Part shown: piece by piece, positions 1 through 15,000 of the stretch
Layout: each line of letters opens with the position of its first letter
Numbering within the stretch: the first letter of the stretch is position 1
DNA from: Clostridia bacterium
GTDB lineage: Bacteria > Bacillota > Clostridia > Christensenellales > UBA1242
Length of the DNA stretch: 64,000 nucleotides
NCBI GenBank assembly: GCA_017399265.1
Contig: JAFQDL010000001.1
Coordinates: forward strand, 62,001 to 126,000
Direction: 5' to 3'
Made by a program: the position numbers and the translations under genes
Notes under the pieces: model-generated
What the model was told of the DNA's origin: nothing
Seen by the model: the letters and a program-made list of their open reading frames with translations, nothing else
The model's database searches: none

Positions 1-3000
1 TCTGGTGGCTTAGTTGGTCATAGCTTGGGTACTGTAGAGAGAAGTTATGTAGAGAATGAAAATCAAGCAGGTCTAGATAGGGATCTTTACAAGAGAGTGA
101 ATGATGCTACAGATGTAACTCATTTCTATAGTTATTATACTGGTACAGAAGGGGGAGGTGGCGAAGCTGAAGAATTCTACCAAGGTAATCCTCACTACAT
201 GGGAGGCCTTGTTGGATTGTCTTTTGGTTCAAAGATATTGAACTCATACAATAGGGTAGATGTGGCAAATATAGATGCTAAATATGCTGGTGGTATCATT
301 GGTATTGCTATAGGTGCACAAATTGATGACGTGTATACTACTGCTAGTGTGTTCTCATTTAGAGGGTTTGGTGGTACAATTGGTATCCAGACTAAAATTC
401 AAAAAGGTTATGAGAAGATTCCTGGTGCAAATGCTGTTGATATATTAATGAATGCGGATAATAATGATCCTAGTCCTACTAATCAGGTATATCATATGTA
501 TAATCAACTAGCTTATTTAAAGAAAGGCCTAAAAGTTGCAAGTTTATTCAACGACGAGTTGCATGTAGATAGCTTGAACTCTTTTAACTTCTGGAAAATA
601 GAACACAAGAATCTAGATAGAGATAGCTATAGTGGTATAAATAGTCCTAGAGCTTACATGGGTACCTTTATTGGATACTCAGTAAGTTATGGTCTAGGAA
701 AAGAGATTAAGGACTGGTATTCTGGTACAGAATTAGAAGATAGAGTACAGAACGAAAGAATATATTTTGCTCAAACTTTCAAAATCAATGACTCAAGTAA
801 GAAAGATACAGATGATCGACTTGTAGAAGAGTTGGGTAACTATAGAAAAGGTTATGTTGCGGAAGAACTTGGAGAAGAGAAGTATCTTCAAGAAGGTTCT
901 GTATACGAAGATGAGGCAAAGAAAGAAAATTTATTGTATACAGTTAGTAATTTGGTTACTTATTATACATCTGATAGTGAACCACAAGTTCAATGTTATT
1001 CTGCAGACTATCAATTAGGTGGAGCTGGTAATGTATATAGATATAGTAGATTACAAGTATTCGGTAGTTTGAGAAATGTAAGAGAGATGATTGAAGGTAA
1101 GTATATAATTACAGAGACCTCAAAATTATCGAAAGTTCCTACAGTGTCTCAAAACGAAACTGCAGGAGATAGTGATTATGCAAAAGATGTAACTTATGTA
1201 TTGCCTAGTGTGTATGGAACATGGAGAAATGACGTATGGTATGGCGTAACCATGACAGGTGTTGTAGGCTTAAATAACTCAAGACAAGATAAAGAAAAAT
1301 ATGTACTTCCACAAAGAAGATTTATCAATTCCAAAAAGGTTATTTATGTATATGTTGTTAGTGATTTAACAGATAATACAGAATTGTATCCAGATGCAAC
1401 ATATATCATCATGGACAATATCAATATGGTGATAGATGGTGGTTGGAAAGCATTAAACTCAGCAGATAATCCATTCACTGGTATTATTAAGAGTGATGTG
1501 GATTATTCTAGTGGTGAGGAAGTGTCTAAGAACTTTACATTATATGGACTTGCTGCAAATGATACAGAATATTTAAAAGATAGCTTTGGATTGTTCTCAT
1601 ATGTAGATGGTGCAATATTCAAAGGTTTTGATATAGCTGTGGATTATGTAAAAATCGAAGCTAGTTCATCAGAGACTAGTGTTGGTGTGCTATATGGCAA
1701 GCAATCAGATGGTGGACGATATGTAGATATTATTGATGTCGGCATTGTTGGAAGTTATAAAAAAGAAGACAAAGAGACTTGTCGTGGCATATTAGAGGTG
1801 AGTGGCGCTGACTACGTCGGTGGCGTATTTGGATATGGTCAAAATGTCAAGATGTATTACAGCAAAGATTATACAGTAAAACAATTAGCGATTAACGTAT
1901 ATAATTCACCAAATCCTCCTAGTGTAGGTGGTGTTGGTGGTAGGTTACACAATGAAGGCAAGTATTCAATCAACAATGTGGTAGTGATGCAAACAGAAAT
2001 AAATGTTGCTGTTAATTCTGCTGCAGTAAAAAAGGAAACTACTAGTAAAGAGTTTGCTATAGGTGGATTGTTTGGTCATGCGATTAGCGAAACAGCCGAG
2101 ATTGCAAATGCTAAATTTATTGGCGGAGATTCTATTGCTCAAGATATTACAATTAATACTGAAGATGAAGATAAGACTTGTACAGTGACCAAGACTCCGG
2201 GTATTAATATCTATGCATATACTTATAATCCAACTGAAAAACCTGAAATTTCTTCTAATATTTTGGTTGGTGGTATTGTAGGTAAGGCAGAGATTAAATT
2301 CGCTGGTGTAGCTGTGGACGAAACTACTAATATAACTATCTACAATGGTGCCAACAAATACAAGACTATTAATAGTGAGTATGTGTACACAACTCAAGGT
2401 GGAGATTCAACTGGTGCTACAACTAGTAACATTATAGCTGGTGGAGCAATTGGTACAATCGCACACAACTCTGATAGTCCAATATCGAGTATCACTACAC
2501 AAGGAACTATTCATTATATCCAAAGTGAAGCAAGTGGCGACGAGAGTGGCTCTGTATATATTGGTGGAAGTATTGGTGCAACAGGTTTATTGGAAATAGA
2601 AAAAGATAATGTTACAGGCCAAATTACTTATACTCCATTTGTATTAGAGTTAGACTCTGTAAAGAGTATCAAAGAGGTGACATCTGATACCACGTTGAAT
2701 ATTGACATAAATGCCGATACTAATAACTTGTATATAGGTGGCGGTATTGGATATCTAAACAAAATTACCGATAACGATACTAATACGGCAGATATTAATA
2801 ATACAAATACTACAAGCAAGCTTAATGTAAACCTTATTGCAAAGAGTACAGGGGTATATGTAGGTGGATTTGTAGGTAAATTTGAAAGTGCAGACACATC
2901 TTTGGGTGGAAGCAATGCTGTAAATTCTAAAATAAATATTGTTGGACAAAGCAAGATTGAAGAAGGTGTAAAAGTTTCTGCATCTGGAATATATGCGGGT

Positions 3001-6000
3001 GGTTTTGCGGGTGATATAAGTGTAGAAAATGGTACTGCAAAGCTTAATAATATTGCAATTAATCCAAGTATTAATATTTCTGGAGATATATCAGATAGTT
3101 ACTTTGGTGGATTCGCTGGATATGTAAAGAATGCAGAGTTAACTAAGATTGCAACTGGCGGTGAAATAAAAGTTATTGAACAGTATCACGTAAATGAGCA
3201 TACACTACAAGACACAAGTATTACTAAGAGCTATTTTGGTGGACTAATAGGCAAGGGTGAATTGTTTACTTTGGATCAAAGCTTTAGTACTGCTACCATT
3301 ACTATTCCAACAAAGAGTGGTTATAAGATAAATACTATAAATAACTATGTCGGTGGTCTAGTAGGTCAAGTGATTGTGGCTGAAGATACTAATCCTGATA
3401 ATGTTGATGTAAATATCGCAAACACATATTATGCAGGACACATCAATTATGATTTGGCTAATAATTATCCAGCGAATGCAACATACGAAATGGCGGAAAC
3501 TGGTGTGGTAAATGGTGATGCAAGTTACATTGGTGGATTGATAGGTAACTTACATAATAATGGTGGTATATTTGCAATATCAGCTAGTTATTCTTTGGCT
3601 ACGATTCCTGCAGTTAAGAATTATGAGTATATAGAAATATACGACGAGTATAATACCATTGGTGGAATACTAGGTAAGAGTACTGCTGGTGAGGGGGATA
3701 AGAAATTTACTTCTTCTACATTTGCAACAACATACTATAACGCAGAATTGTTCCCATATAGTAACAACTTTGGGCAAGCATCTGGTAGTAAAGAGATGTT
3801 GTTTGAATATTTTATAGACAATTTGATAAAATGTAGTTTAGATGGACATACACATGGAATTAGTGATACTTATTGTAATGATATTTGGCTGCAAAATGTT
3901 GGTGATAGCTATCCGTTGTTAAAGTGGAGTGGTGATTCTACAAATGTAAATGTAAATACCGATCCTAAATATGTACAAGCGGTAGATGAAGAAACTGGTG
4001 AGCCGATATTTGTCGATGGTAATCCTGTATATGAAATAGAGAGAGATGAGTCTGGGAATAAAGTATACAACTATATCGATCTTCAAGGCGACGGCACTAG
4101 ACAAAATCCGGAAGCTGGTATTGATTTTAAAGAAAATAAATCTTATATTATAAATGCAGCTGTAAATGAAGCCAATTTAAAATCTAATATTGTGTATTTT
4201 AATAACTACAATACTTATAACTCACATAGCAAATTGTTTAATACAATCGATGTTAATTCTATAGTCATAGGTGTTACAAATCCTAGTGTGCCAGTAACAA
4301 TTGCGACAACAAATAACGGCATTATCATGTCTACAATAGATGATAATAACACGATAAAAGTCGCTGGAGAAAACAATGGTATAATCTTTGGATATAAGAA
4401 TACAGTAGCAAAAGAGTTTATAGTAGACATAAATAACGGTATTATATCTAATAGTGTGATTTATGCTACTAATTCAGAGTTGGTAGATAATCCAGAACCA
4501 GAAGAAGATGTTTATTGTTTGAAAAACATAAACACAAGTAAAGTAGTTGTTACGGCTACTACTTTGCCAACTATTGAAACTGGTGCTAATGTATATGACG
4601 TGTACTTAGAGGGTGCTGTTGGAGCTGGTGGTCCTACCTGCAATATCACTTACGTTGATTCCGAAGGAGATAGTAAACATTTTGATTATATTGGCTATCA
4701 ATCAGGCAAGGTTTATGCTACCGATGTGTCGAATTTTATCAAGACTATAAATGCGGACAATTTTGCATTAGATTTTGATAATGTATGGGTAATGTTTACT
4801 GTAGATGATTTGGATACGGATGCTAAAAAGGCTAGAAATAATGGCGCTCCAATGCTAAGGTTAGAACTAAAATTAGCAAGCGAAAGCGGTAAATGGTACC
4901 ATAGAGATATGGATATGTATGATTATGGGTACAACTATGACTATAGTAATACAGAAGATCTATATGGCACAGATATAGCATATACAGATAAATCTGTGTA
5001 TAACCAAAACAAAACAAATTATGAAAAATATATGTGGATATATAATTTGCCGAATCCGGAAGAGGTGGTTTACAAAACTTATTCTTATAAATATGAAGAT
5101 GGCAAAATAGAGATATATGACTATGTAATTGCTGACTGGGATTCTATAGATGTTCCAAGCTCTATTGAAATAACTTCTAAAGTATTTAAGATTAAGACTG
5201 CTCAAGACCTAGCGTGGGTAGCATATATTGTTAATACAGGACAGTTTGACTTTGCAGATTGCAAAGTACAGATTGGGGCAAGTATAGACCTTAGTGGCAA
5301 ACTTTGGACTCCAATAGGAACTAAAGCAAATCCATTCAAAGGTGTATTCAATGGTGGCGGTTATGATCAAAATAGTGGTAGTATGCTAGTACAACACACT
5401 ATTACAAATTTAACGGTTATCAATTCTGATGTTGCAGGACTATTTGGTTATGTATCCGGAGACGGATCTACTGGAACTACTGCAAATCTATATAACGTAT
5501 CCTTTAACAAAGGATTGGTTATAGCAACCAATACCAGTGTAACTAATATAAGCGCTGGAGAAGTTGTTGGCGAAACTACTAGAACAGGTGGTGCTGCTGG
5601 TGTATTAGCAGGTAGTGTATTGGCAGATTATAAATATAAGATAGACTATGTGATTATTAATAAGAATGACTTTGTTTTGACTGATTCTAATTTGGCAGAG
5701 GTATATACTAGCGGTGAATATGCGATATATGTAAATGGTGCGTATATAGTAACAAGCAAGATTGGGACTAACACTACAGACAGCGATGAGAATGGAATTC
5801 CAGATTATTTGGAGTCAGTTTCTGGCTATTATTACGCTGAAGATACAGGTAGTGGATATACAATATGTACGCCTAGCGATCAAAGTAAGTATACAAATAA
5901 AAAATATTTGTTAGTTGATCAAAGAGGTGATGATTATACAAATAGATTCGTAATAGGATCAGATGTCAACTTGTATGCTAAGCAAGATGAATTGGATAGT

Positions 6001-9000
6001 AGAGAGAATACTCTACAAGTAGTAGGTGCCAATGCAGGTGGTATTGTAGGAAGAGTATACAAGACTACGAGTGAGGGTGGTACTAATGTAACTATAGATA
6101 TTAGCAAAGTAGAGAATAATGGATATATATACTCTTACACAGGTGTAAAGAGTGTAGCTGCCAATAACTTTGCAGGTGGTATTGTAGGTGCTAGTGAAGT
6201 AGAGATGACTATTTCTCTTGCTGCTAACCAAAGCACTGTCAATGGTAACTTTGCAGGTGGTATTGTAGGTGGAGTATTTGGCAAAATTGCGTTAGAGAAT
6301 ATTTACAACTCTAATGGCGATGATACTAATAATAAAAACGATGCAAATATTACATCATATGGTGTACCTAAAGCAGTTGGATCAGAAGAGTCTGTTGGAT
6401 CAGCTGGTGCGTTTGTAGGATATTACTCTGGTACTGAGAATATGTCTATTACTCAAGGATATACTTCGACAATTGTAGATAAGGTTGTAGGACAATATAC
6501 TGAAGAGAATTTAGATAGTAGCAATATTCAGGCTAGAGAAGTGTATAGCAAAATAGCTATTTCTACAGTGTATGTTATTGAAGGTTCAACAGCAATTGAT
6601 AGTTTAACATCAAAGTATACTTCAATAGAAGAAAATAAGTTGGCAACGGTTCAATTCCCTGGCTTCTCTTGGGGTAGTATCTGGAGTAGAGATAATAGTA
6701 ATAACAAATATCCAGTGCTTATGTTCGCTGCTGGATATTGGATAGACTTTGCTACTTTACCTGCTATTGATCAAGTTGGTGGTGGTAGGGCAGCTAAAGA
6801 TAATAATGTTAAGAATTCTGGAATTGTTGATGGCAATGAAACTGCGACTTATACTAGTAATACATTCTATATCAACAGACCATCACAGCTTGCATGGATA
6901 GCTAGAATGACCGCAAAGGGATATGATTTCTTTGGCAAAACAATAATAATTTGTAACAACTTAGATTTGTCTGGTAAGATCTGGGTAAGTATAGGTTATG
7001 CGAATTATGATTTGGGAGAAGAGAATGTGTCAATAGAAGATACAACCGATGATGATGGCAATGTAACATTCGATGCACAAACAATGCCATTTAAGGGTAT
7101 TATTAAGTCTCAGGGTGCTACTCCAGTAGACATATACAATATACGTAACGTATCATATATGGCATATAACAGAGCAGTAAGTCAGGCACAAGCAGAAAGC
7201 GAAGGCGAGGTGGTAGAATTTACTGCTTATCAAATGAAACAAGATAGTAGATACGCGGGACTTATTGGTTACGCAGATGGTGCTACTATTACTAACTTTA
7301 ATGTAGGCTATGGTACTGCGGCAGATACAATTGATGGAACTATGTATGTAGGTACAGTTGTGGGATACGCGGCAAATTCAGTAATTTCTAATATTAGCGG
7401 AAATGCAATTGTACAATACGCAGTAGATAGCACAGATTCGTATATCAAAGGTGGATATATAGGCGGTGTGATTGGTTATGCACTTGATTCATCGCTATAT
7501 AATATCAAGGCTAATGCGTCTGACCAGAGTATTATTAAAGCAGATGCAGGAAAATATATTGGTGGTGCTATAGGTAAGATCAGATACACTGACGACACTG
7601 GTGCGCTAACTAATAATATCTTGGTAAAAGATATTACAAGCACTTATTCAATCAATATTAGTAATGTGCATGATTATGTTAAAACCGGTCAGACACCGGA
7701 ATTAAATAGAGTACACTATATTGGTGGTGTAATAGGTGCTGTAGAAAATAATACAGTTAAAGACTTACTTCTATATGGAATTAAGTTGAATAAGAATACT
7801 GCTGATGGCCCTAATCAAAAAATTACACTAAGCAGTACTGCTGATGGAAACACTGGAAAAATTAGTAGTTATATCGGTGGTGTGATAGGTGATATTAAGA
7901 ATACAAGTAATACAAACTATACATATCTAGCAGATGTTTATTCTTATGTAGATATAAGCTTAGGCCAAAAGGTGGATTACGTTGGTGGTCTAGTGGGTAG
8001 TGCTCAGAATGTAGTGATATCAAGTATATATGATAATGCGTTATATGGACTAGGTGCTGTAGAATACAATTATGATAGTAGTAAGGCGGAATTGTTTGCT
8101 AGTGGCAGAGTTGATTATGTTACAGATATGAGTATTATTGGTCTAACAGGCTTGTATAGAGAAACTCTTGCTGAAGGTGCTACAGACTATAATGAGGCAA
8201 GAAAAGATGAAAGACAAAGTGTAATCGCTAATGATTATCTACTATCCTATGCTAATGGTAGCATTAGTTATCAAAGTGGTGATCACTATGGTGGTTTTGT
8301 AGGCGATGGCGTCAATGTAAGGATATATGGTCTAGTAGATGGGCAAGTAACAGGTGGAAACTATCAGACATACAATATTTGGTTACAGAATAATATGAGT
8401 ATTACTGGCGAAGGATATAACGAAGAAGAAGGTTATATTGGTGGTATTATTGGTGAATTGAAATATGAGCAGATTGGTCCTGAGCCGTATGAATATACCC
8501 ATGATTATAGGACTAACTACGTAAGACTTGTAAGAAATGATGCAAAAATAGATGTAAATGATAGTAACCAATGTATCGGTGGTATAGTAGGTAAAGGTAC
8601 TGGTATTCTTATCCAAGGTGTAAGGAACTTAGCTTCTGTGACGAAATCTTATAATGGAAGCTTGTCTGGAGGTATTGTAGGAGGAATCTCTGGTGGATAT
8701 ATTATGGAAGCAAGTGACGAGTCAGGACATGTAAGATTTGCTGAATATACAGATGTTGCTAATGTACCAGAACTATATAATATTTATAGTTCAAATAATG
8801 TGGATGTTGAGAATATAGGTAATGTCATAGATTCTTCCGCTTGGAGTGAAGATGGAAAAATTCTTCTATACGCAATACCAGAGTATAGATTGTCATTGAC
8901 AGATGATGATACTGCATTCGTAGTAAGAAATGAATTTGAATACATCACTGTTCAGAAATTACATTCGTTTAGATATGGCGGTATAAAAGTTAATGAAGCA

Positions 9001-12000
9001 GGTGTAGATAAATCTTATCAAGCGATAAGTGGTATATGGAAGTATGCTACAGGAGAGGATATCCAGACTAATACAGATAAGTTTAATATCCAACTAGATG
9101 AAGCAGAGGTAACTATAACTAAAGAAGATGGTTCTACAGAAACTGTTACAAGAAGTGTATTTACCTCAGTAACTAATATCAATCCATTAGGCTCTGAGAA
9201 CTTTAAGTACGTAGGTAAGTTCAATGGAAATGGAAAAATTATTACAATCAATAGCAGTCTATACTCGCTAGATACAAAGCATATTGGACTATTTGGGTTG
9301 GTAGATGGTGCTAATATTCATGAATTTAATATCAACTATACAAAGGAAGAGATATTTGCAGACAGCTTAGAAGATGATGATTTTGAAACATTTGCATCAA
9401 CATTAGTTGCAAAAGCAACAGGTGCGGGTGTGACGATAGATAAGGTGTCTATTAATGATGAAGTAGTGGCTGAGCCTGATCCAGGAATAGCTGCTCTTGC
9501 TGCTACTGAACCAAGTGCTGCAACCGCTACCGCTACAGCAGACTATATGGGTGGTATACTAGGTAGTCAGAATGTAGAGAGTACTGGTGCAAACAAAGTA
9601 AGTATTAGTAATTCTATTGTTAATAATATTAACTTGACTAATAATAGTACAACTGGTGCAACTGGCGGTCTATTTGGTCAGGATAATACTGGAAAGATCG
9701 ATGCCGGAGTTATAGTTTACACCAATATGAGCGGTATAACATTTACGGATAATACGTTAAACAATATGACTGTAGCAGGTGGCTTGAATGTAGGTGGCTT
9801 GGTGGGTTGTTCTGTGATTAATGGTACTACAACTAATAATGGAACAGGGCATAAGCCAAACACTTTAACTGCCGTAACTGTATCTTTTGTTAATACCGAG
9901 GAAGATGCATATTATTCATTTGGTGTTATTGTTGGTAATATTAGCGGTGGAGATATTAGAAAGACAAGTGCGACAGATGTGAAGATAAATGTCGGGGATG
10001 GATCTTCATTCGGTGGTGCCAATCTTAGAGTGGGTGCTATTGCTGGTTATGTGGAATATAGTAGTTCTGGTACACAAACTACTCATGTTATTGAAAACGA
10101 TATTACATTTGCTAATGAATCAGCATATTTGTTAAACCTAACAAGTGTTGGAGAAGCGCATATAGGTGGCATGTTTGGATATCTAGTAAATGCAGATGCT
10201 GAAGCGGATAATAACACTGTTAGTATAAATGCTATCCAACCTATAATATCAGCATCCGAACTTTATGTCGGTGGTATTGTTGGATATACTAATAGTGACA
10301 ATGTAACAGTACTAGACACAACTAATAAAGTAACTATATCTAGTATTAATGTACAGAATAATAATTCAGCTGCTGCATCTTACGTTGGCGGAGTAGTAGG
10401 CTATACAGCCAATGGTAATATAGAAAGTTTTGCGGGAATTGGAAGTTCTAACGCTGGTGAAATTAATAATATCAGGATTAATACGGAAACTAATGCATCA
10501 TCTTATACAGGTGGAGTAGTTGGTTATGTAGAAAATGCCTATATAGGAAATCCAAGCAAAGCTGAAATACAAGTAAATGGCTCTACTATTACATCTAATA
10601 AAGTAGTAGGTGGAATAGTAGGTGGCGGAAAAGGTGTTATTACAATAAATAACTTCTCAATAAATAAAATAGGTTCAGACAATACAATTATAAATTCCGA
10701 AACTATTGCCGGTGGTGTAATAGGTGAAGTAGCTAACGGTGTAACTGTAACTGTAACTATTGATACTAACGTGAACAACTTAGTTGCGGTATTGAATAAT
10801 ACTGACGATGAGTTGGTTGATGATGACGATACTTATGGTATTCTAGAAAATGTAGACGATGCATCATACATCGGCGGATACGCTGGTTTTGTGGCTGGTA
10901 AATTAACAATTCAATCAGTTCCTGACTCTGCAAATATCACAATTGGTGTAGGTGCAAATGTAGGTGGCTTGGTGGGATTAATCGCTGGTGATGTAGTTGC
11001 AGCGATATCTGAGATAAAGAGCACATTTACTCTAACAGGTGCCAATGCTGGTGTAATAGCTGGTGAGATTAGTGGTAATATTAATTTTGAAAGTAATAAT
11101 GTAACCATTGCTGGAACAAAGACTATTAACGCGACAACTAACGGCGGCCTTGCGATAGGTCTAGTAAATAGTAGTGCAAAAGTAAATTGCGGTGAAGGTG
11201 AAACTGGAATAAAAAACATAACAATCACAGGCGGTAGCGTGAGTGGAACTGCTCATGATAGTAATGCAGGTGTGATTGGTAAAGTTGATAAAAATAACGT
11301 AGCTTATATCACAGTATCTGGTGCTACAATAAAAGCGGTTACAAACGCAGGTGGTATTGTAGGGTATTTGGATAACACTCCAGATGGTGGAGAAGATGTG
11401 ACATACACAATAACAGATAGTGTTATAGCTAAAAATGGTGTGACTAGCACAACTATTAGTTCAACGGCTGCAGCTGGTGGTGTATTGGGTAGCGGAAGTG
11501 GAAAGATAGAAATAGAAGATGTTAGTGTTACAGCAAATATTAATGCTACTAATAATGCCGGTGGTGTAATAGCTGTAGTAGGTAGCACTGTGAGCGTGTT
11601 AGATATAGATACGTTATCAGTGAATATCAATAATACTGGTGCAGTGGTAAATGAAGAGACTTTAGATTATTCTGGTTCTAACGCTGGTGGTATTGCGGGT
11701 AGTAATACGGCAGAACTTACTATAGATACAACCCCTGATTCTGTAACAATTTATGCAGGCTTGAATGCAGGTGGTTTAATTGGATTAATCGCTGGTGATG
11801 TAGTTGCAACAGCGATATCTGAAATAGATAGTGAATTTAATCTAACAGGTGATAATGCCGGTGTAATAGCTGGTGAGATTAGTGGTAATATTAATTTCGA
11901 AGAGATAAGTGGTAAAAAACAAGTTTTAATTTCTAACGAAGACAATGAAATTAACGCGACAGATAATGGTGGCCTTGCAATTGGTGTAGTTAATACTGGA

Positions 12001-15000
12001 GCAATTGTAAACGGCACTACTGGAATAAATAACATAACAATCACAGACGGTAGCGTGAGCGGTAGCAATGCAGGTGTGATTGGTAAAGTTACAGGTAATA
12101 ACGTAACTGGTATCTCAGTATCTGGTGCTACAATAGAAGCTAGTGCTAGTGCTGGTGGTATTGTAGGGTATTTGGATTCGGATAACAATAAAATTGAATC
12201 TTCTGAAATATCCAATACAACAATTAGCTCAACCGCAGCAGCTGGTGGTGTATTGGGTAGCGGAATTGGAACTATAAGTATAAGTGAACTTAAGGTTGCT
12301 GCAAATATCAATGCTACTGTTAATGCCGGTGGTGTAATAGGTGTAGTAAATAGTACTATGAGTGTGTCAAGTATAACTACTCTAGCTGTGACTATTAACA
12401 ATGGAGAGTATACTAGTTCTAATGCTGGTGGTGTTGTGGGTAGTAGTTCTGCTCAAGTAGATATAGGTAATATTCCAGAAAATGCTAGTATTGAAATTAA
12501 ATCTTCTGCAAATGCAGGTGGATTAGTGGGAGTGAATACTGCAAAAGTTACAATTCCTACTATTGCTGCTAATGTAGATATTGAACTTACAGCAGCTAAT
12601 AATGCAGGTGGTTTAATAGGATTAATCGCTGGTGATGTAGTTGCAGCGATATCTACGATAAGCAGTACATTTGATTTGACAGGTGCCAATGCTGGTGTGA
12701 TAGCTGGTACAATAGGTAGTGACGACGATGCTGGAAGTATAAAGTTTGATAGTGGTGAAGTAACAATTGATGGAACCAAGACTATTAACGCGACAGCCAA
12801 TGGTGGTCTTGCAATTGGTGTAGTATCCAAAGGATGGGTAAATGAGGATAGTAAAATAAGTAATATTACGATTGAGAACGGAAGTGTGACTGGTGTAACA
12901 GATGGCGGTACCACAACATATCCTGCAACTGCTGGTGGTATAGTAGGATGTGTATCAACAGATATTACAATCGAAGGTAATAGTGTAACTTGTGGTGATA
13001 TTATATCTAAGACAACTGCTGAAGGGGATTCTGGAGCAACTGGTGGTATAGCAGGTAAGGTGTCCGGAGATGTAAGCTTTGTAGGTAATAAAACAACTCA
13101 GGCAACCCTTAGCGGTTATTATGTCGGCGGTATGGTAGGCTATAACGATAGTGGTAAGATTACTATGAGTGGAGAATCTAATACCGTTACAGATAGTATA
13201 ACTATACATACAGCAACAGCATATCTAGGTGGATTTATAGGTAGATCAGATGTTGTAGATATACAAATAGGTCATACAAATAATATAAACCTTACTATCG
13301 GTGCTGAATGTGTAGGTGGTATAGTAGGATATATGCAACACGGCACAATCAAATATTGTACTAATAAAGGTGCTATCGGTGCTGCTGCTACTAAATATGC
13401 CGGTGGTATCGTAGGAATGGCAGAGATCGTTGAAGATGAAGTTACAGACTTAAATGTTATAAAAGTAGTGTTAGATGGCTGTACAAATACTGATTCTGGT
13501 AAGACCATTACTGCTACAAAAAATAGTGGTGGTAAGGCAGGTGGATTGATTGGTTATGCAAAGATAGGTGCGTTGCCAGGTGGAATAATATACAATGAGT
13601 ATGGTAATAATTCTAATGATGCTATAGTCTACATAACTAATGGCACAGATGCCACTGTTAGTAATGCTGTTACAGGGCATAGTGCCGGTGGTGTAATAGG
13701 ACATGTAGAAGGCGATACAGCAGGAATTGAAGAGACACAAAAGGAAAACTGTCTATACGCATATATTGCTAACTATACAAATAGTGGTAAAATAGACGGT
13801 TCGTATATAGGTGGAATAGCTGGAAGGTTGGAGTACTCGTATGTGACGGATTGTAAAAATAGTGTAGCGTTAACCGCAAGTGGAACAAGTTACACTCCAG
13901 AAGGTGGATCATTAATATATACCAAGAATGAAACTATTGGTGGTATAGTAGGTGAGATGATTGGTAGAGCAATTAATGGGTGTACAAATAGTTGCGTTAT
14001 CACATTTAAAGATTCTGATAGTCCAGCGGATTCTCAAAACTTTGCAGGAGGAATAGTCGGTAAAAGTAGTGATTGTGCGATAACTGACTGTCATAACACT
14101 GCAGAAATTAAAGGCTGGCAAGCAGGTGGCATTGCAGGATTGAATAGTAATAATAAAAAAGATGCTAGTGGTGATATATATAGTTGGGATGATGCTGGTG
14201 TATATGATTGTACCAATAGCGGCACAATTACGAATGCAGGAAACGCTAATGGTAGAGCGGGCGGAATAATAGGATTGCTAAATTATGGTAAAGTAACTAA
14301 GTGTAAAAATAGTGGAACTATTACTGGCTCGTCGAATATTGGTGGAATTATAGGTAATATTTCTAATCCAGAAGATCTTTCATATATACAAGATGTAATA
14401 ATCGGTGACACTAGCGATGATAATAAAAATAAAAATACAGGTACTATATCTAAAGGATGTCAGGTTGGTGGTATTATTGGTTATATCAATGATACTGATG
14501 GAGTATCTCAAAGTTGGTTAAAGATACAAATTGAAAACAATACTAATGCAGCAGCTGTATCTATTGATTCAGACTATGGCAGGTTTAATGACCTAGGTGC
14601 AGCTATAGCAGGTGGAATTGTGGGATTGATAAGAGGATATAATAATACTACAAAGACTATTAAAGGTTGTGAAAATACTGGTGTAGTGACAGGTAGTAAC
14701 TCTGCTGGTGGAATATTGGGACAAGTGGATATTAAAGATTATTCTTCAACTGAAGAGATTGTAAGTATTACAGGATGTAAGTCGCAAGGTAATATAGCCG
14801 CTGGAGCTTCATATAATGGTGGTTCGCTAAATAATGCGGGACAGCAGAACGGAGCTGGAGGAATCGTTGGTAAAGTAGGGCTGTATGGAACAGGGGCGTA
14901 TAAATTTACTATGTCTGATTGCGAGGTAGGTGTTGATGTACCATCTATGTATATAGGTAGCGCAGCACCTGATGACACAGGAACTAACTTTACTGGTGGA

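Noticed and set aside
25..27. TTG at base 25 as start of the giant gene
   Set aside because: The same frame is open to base 1 and already encodes a GLUG core before this codon.
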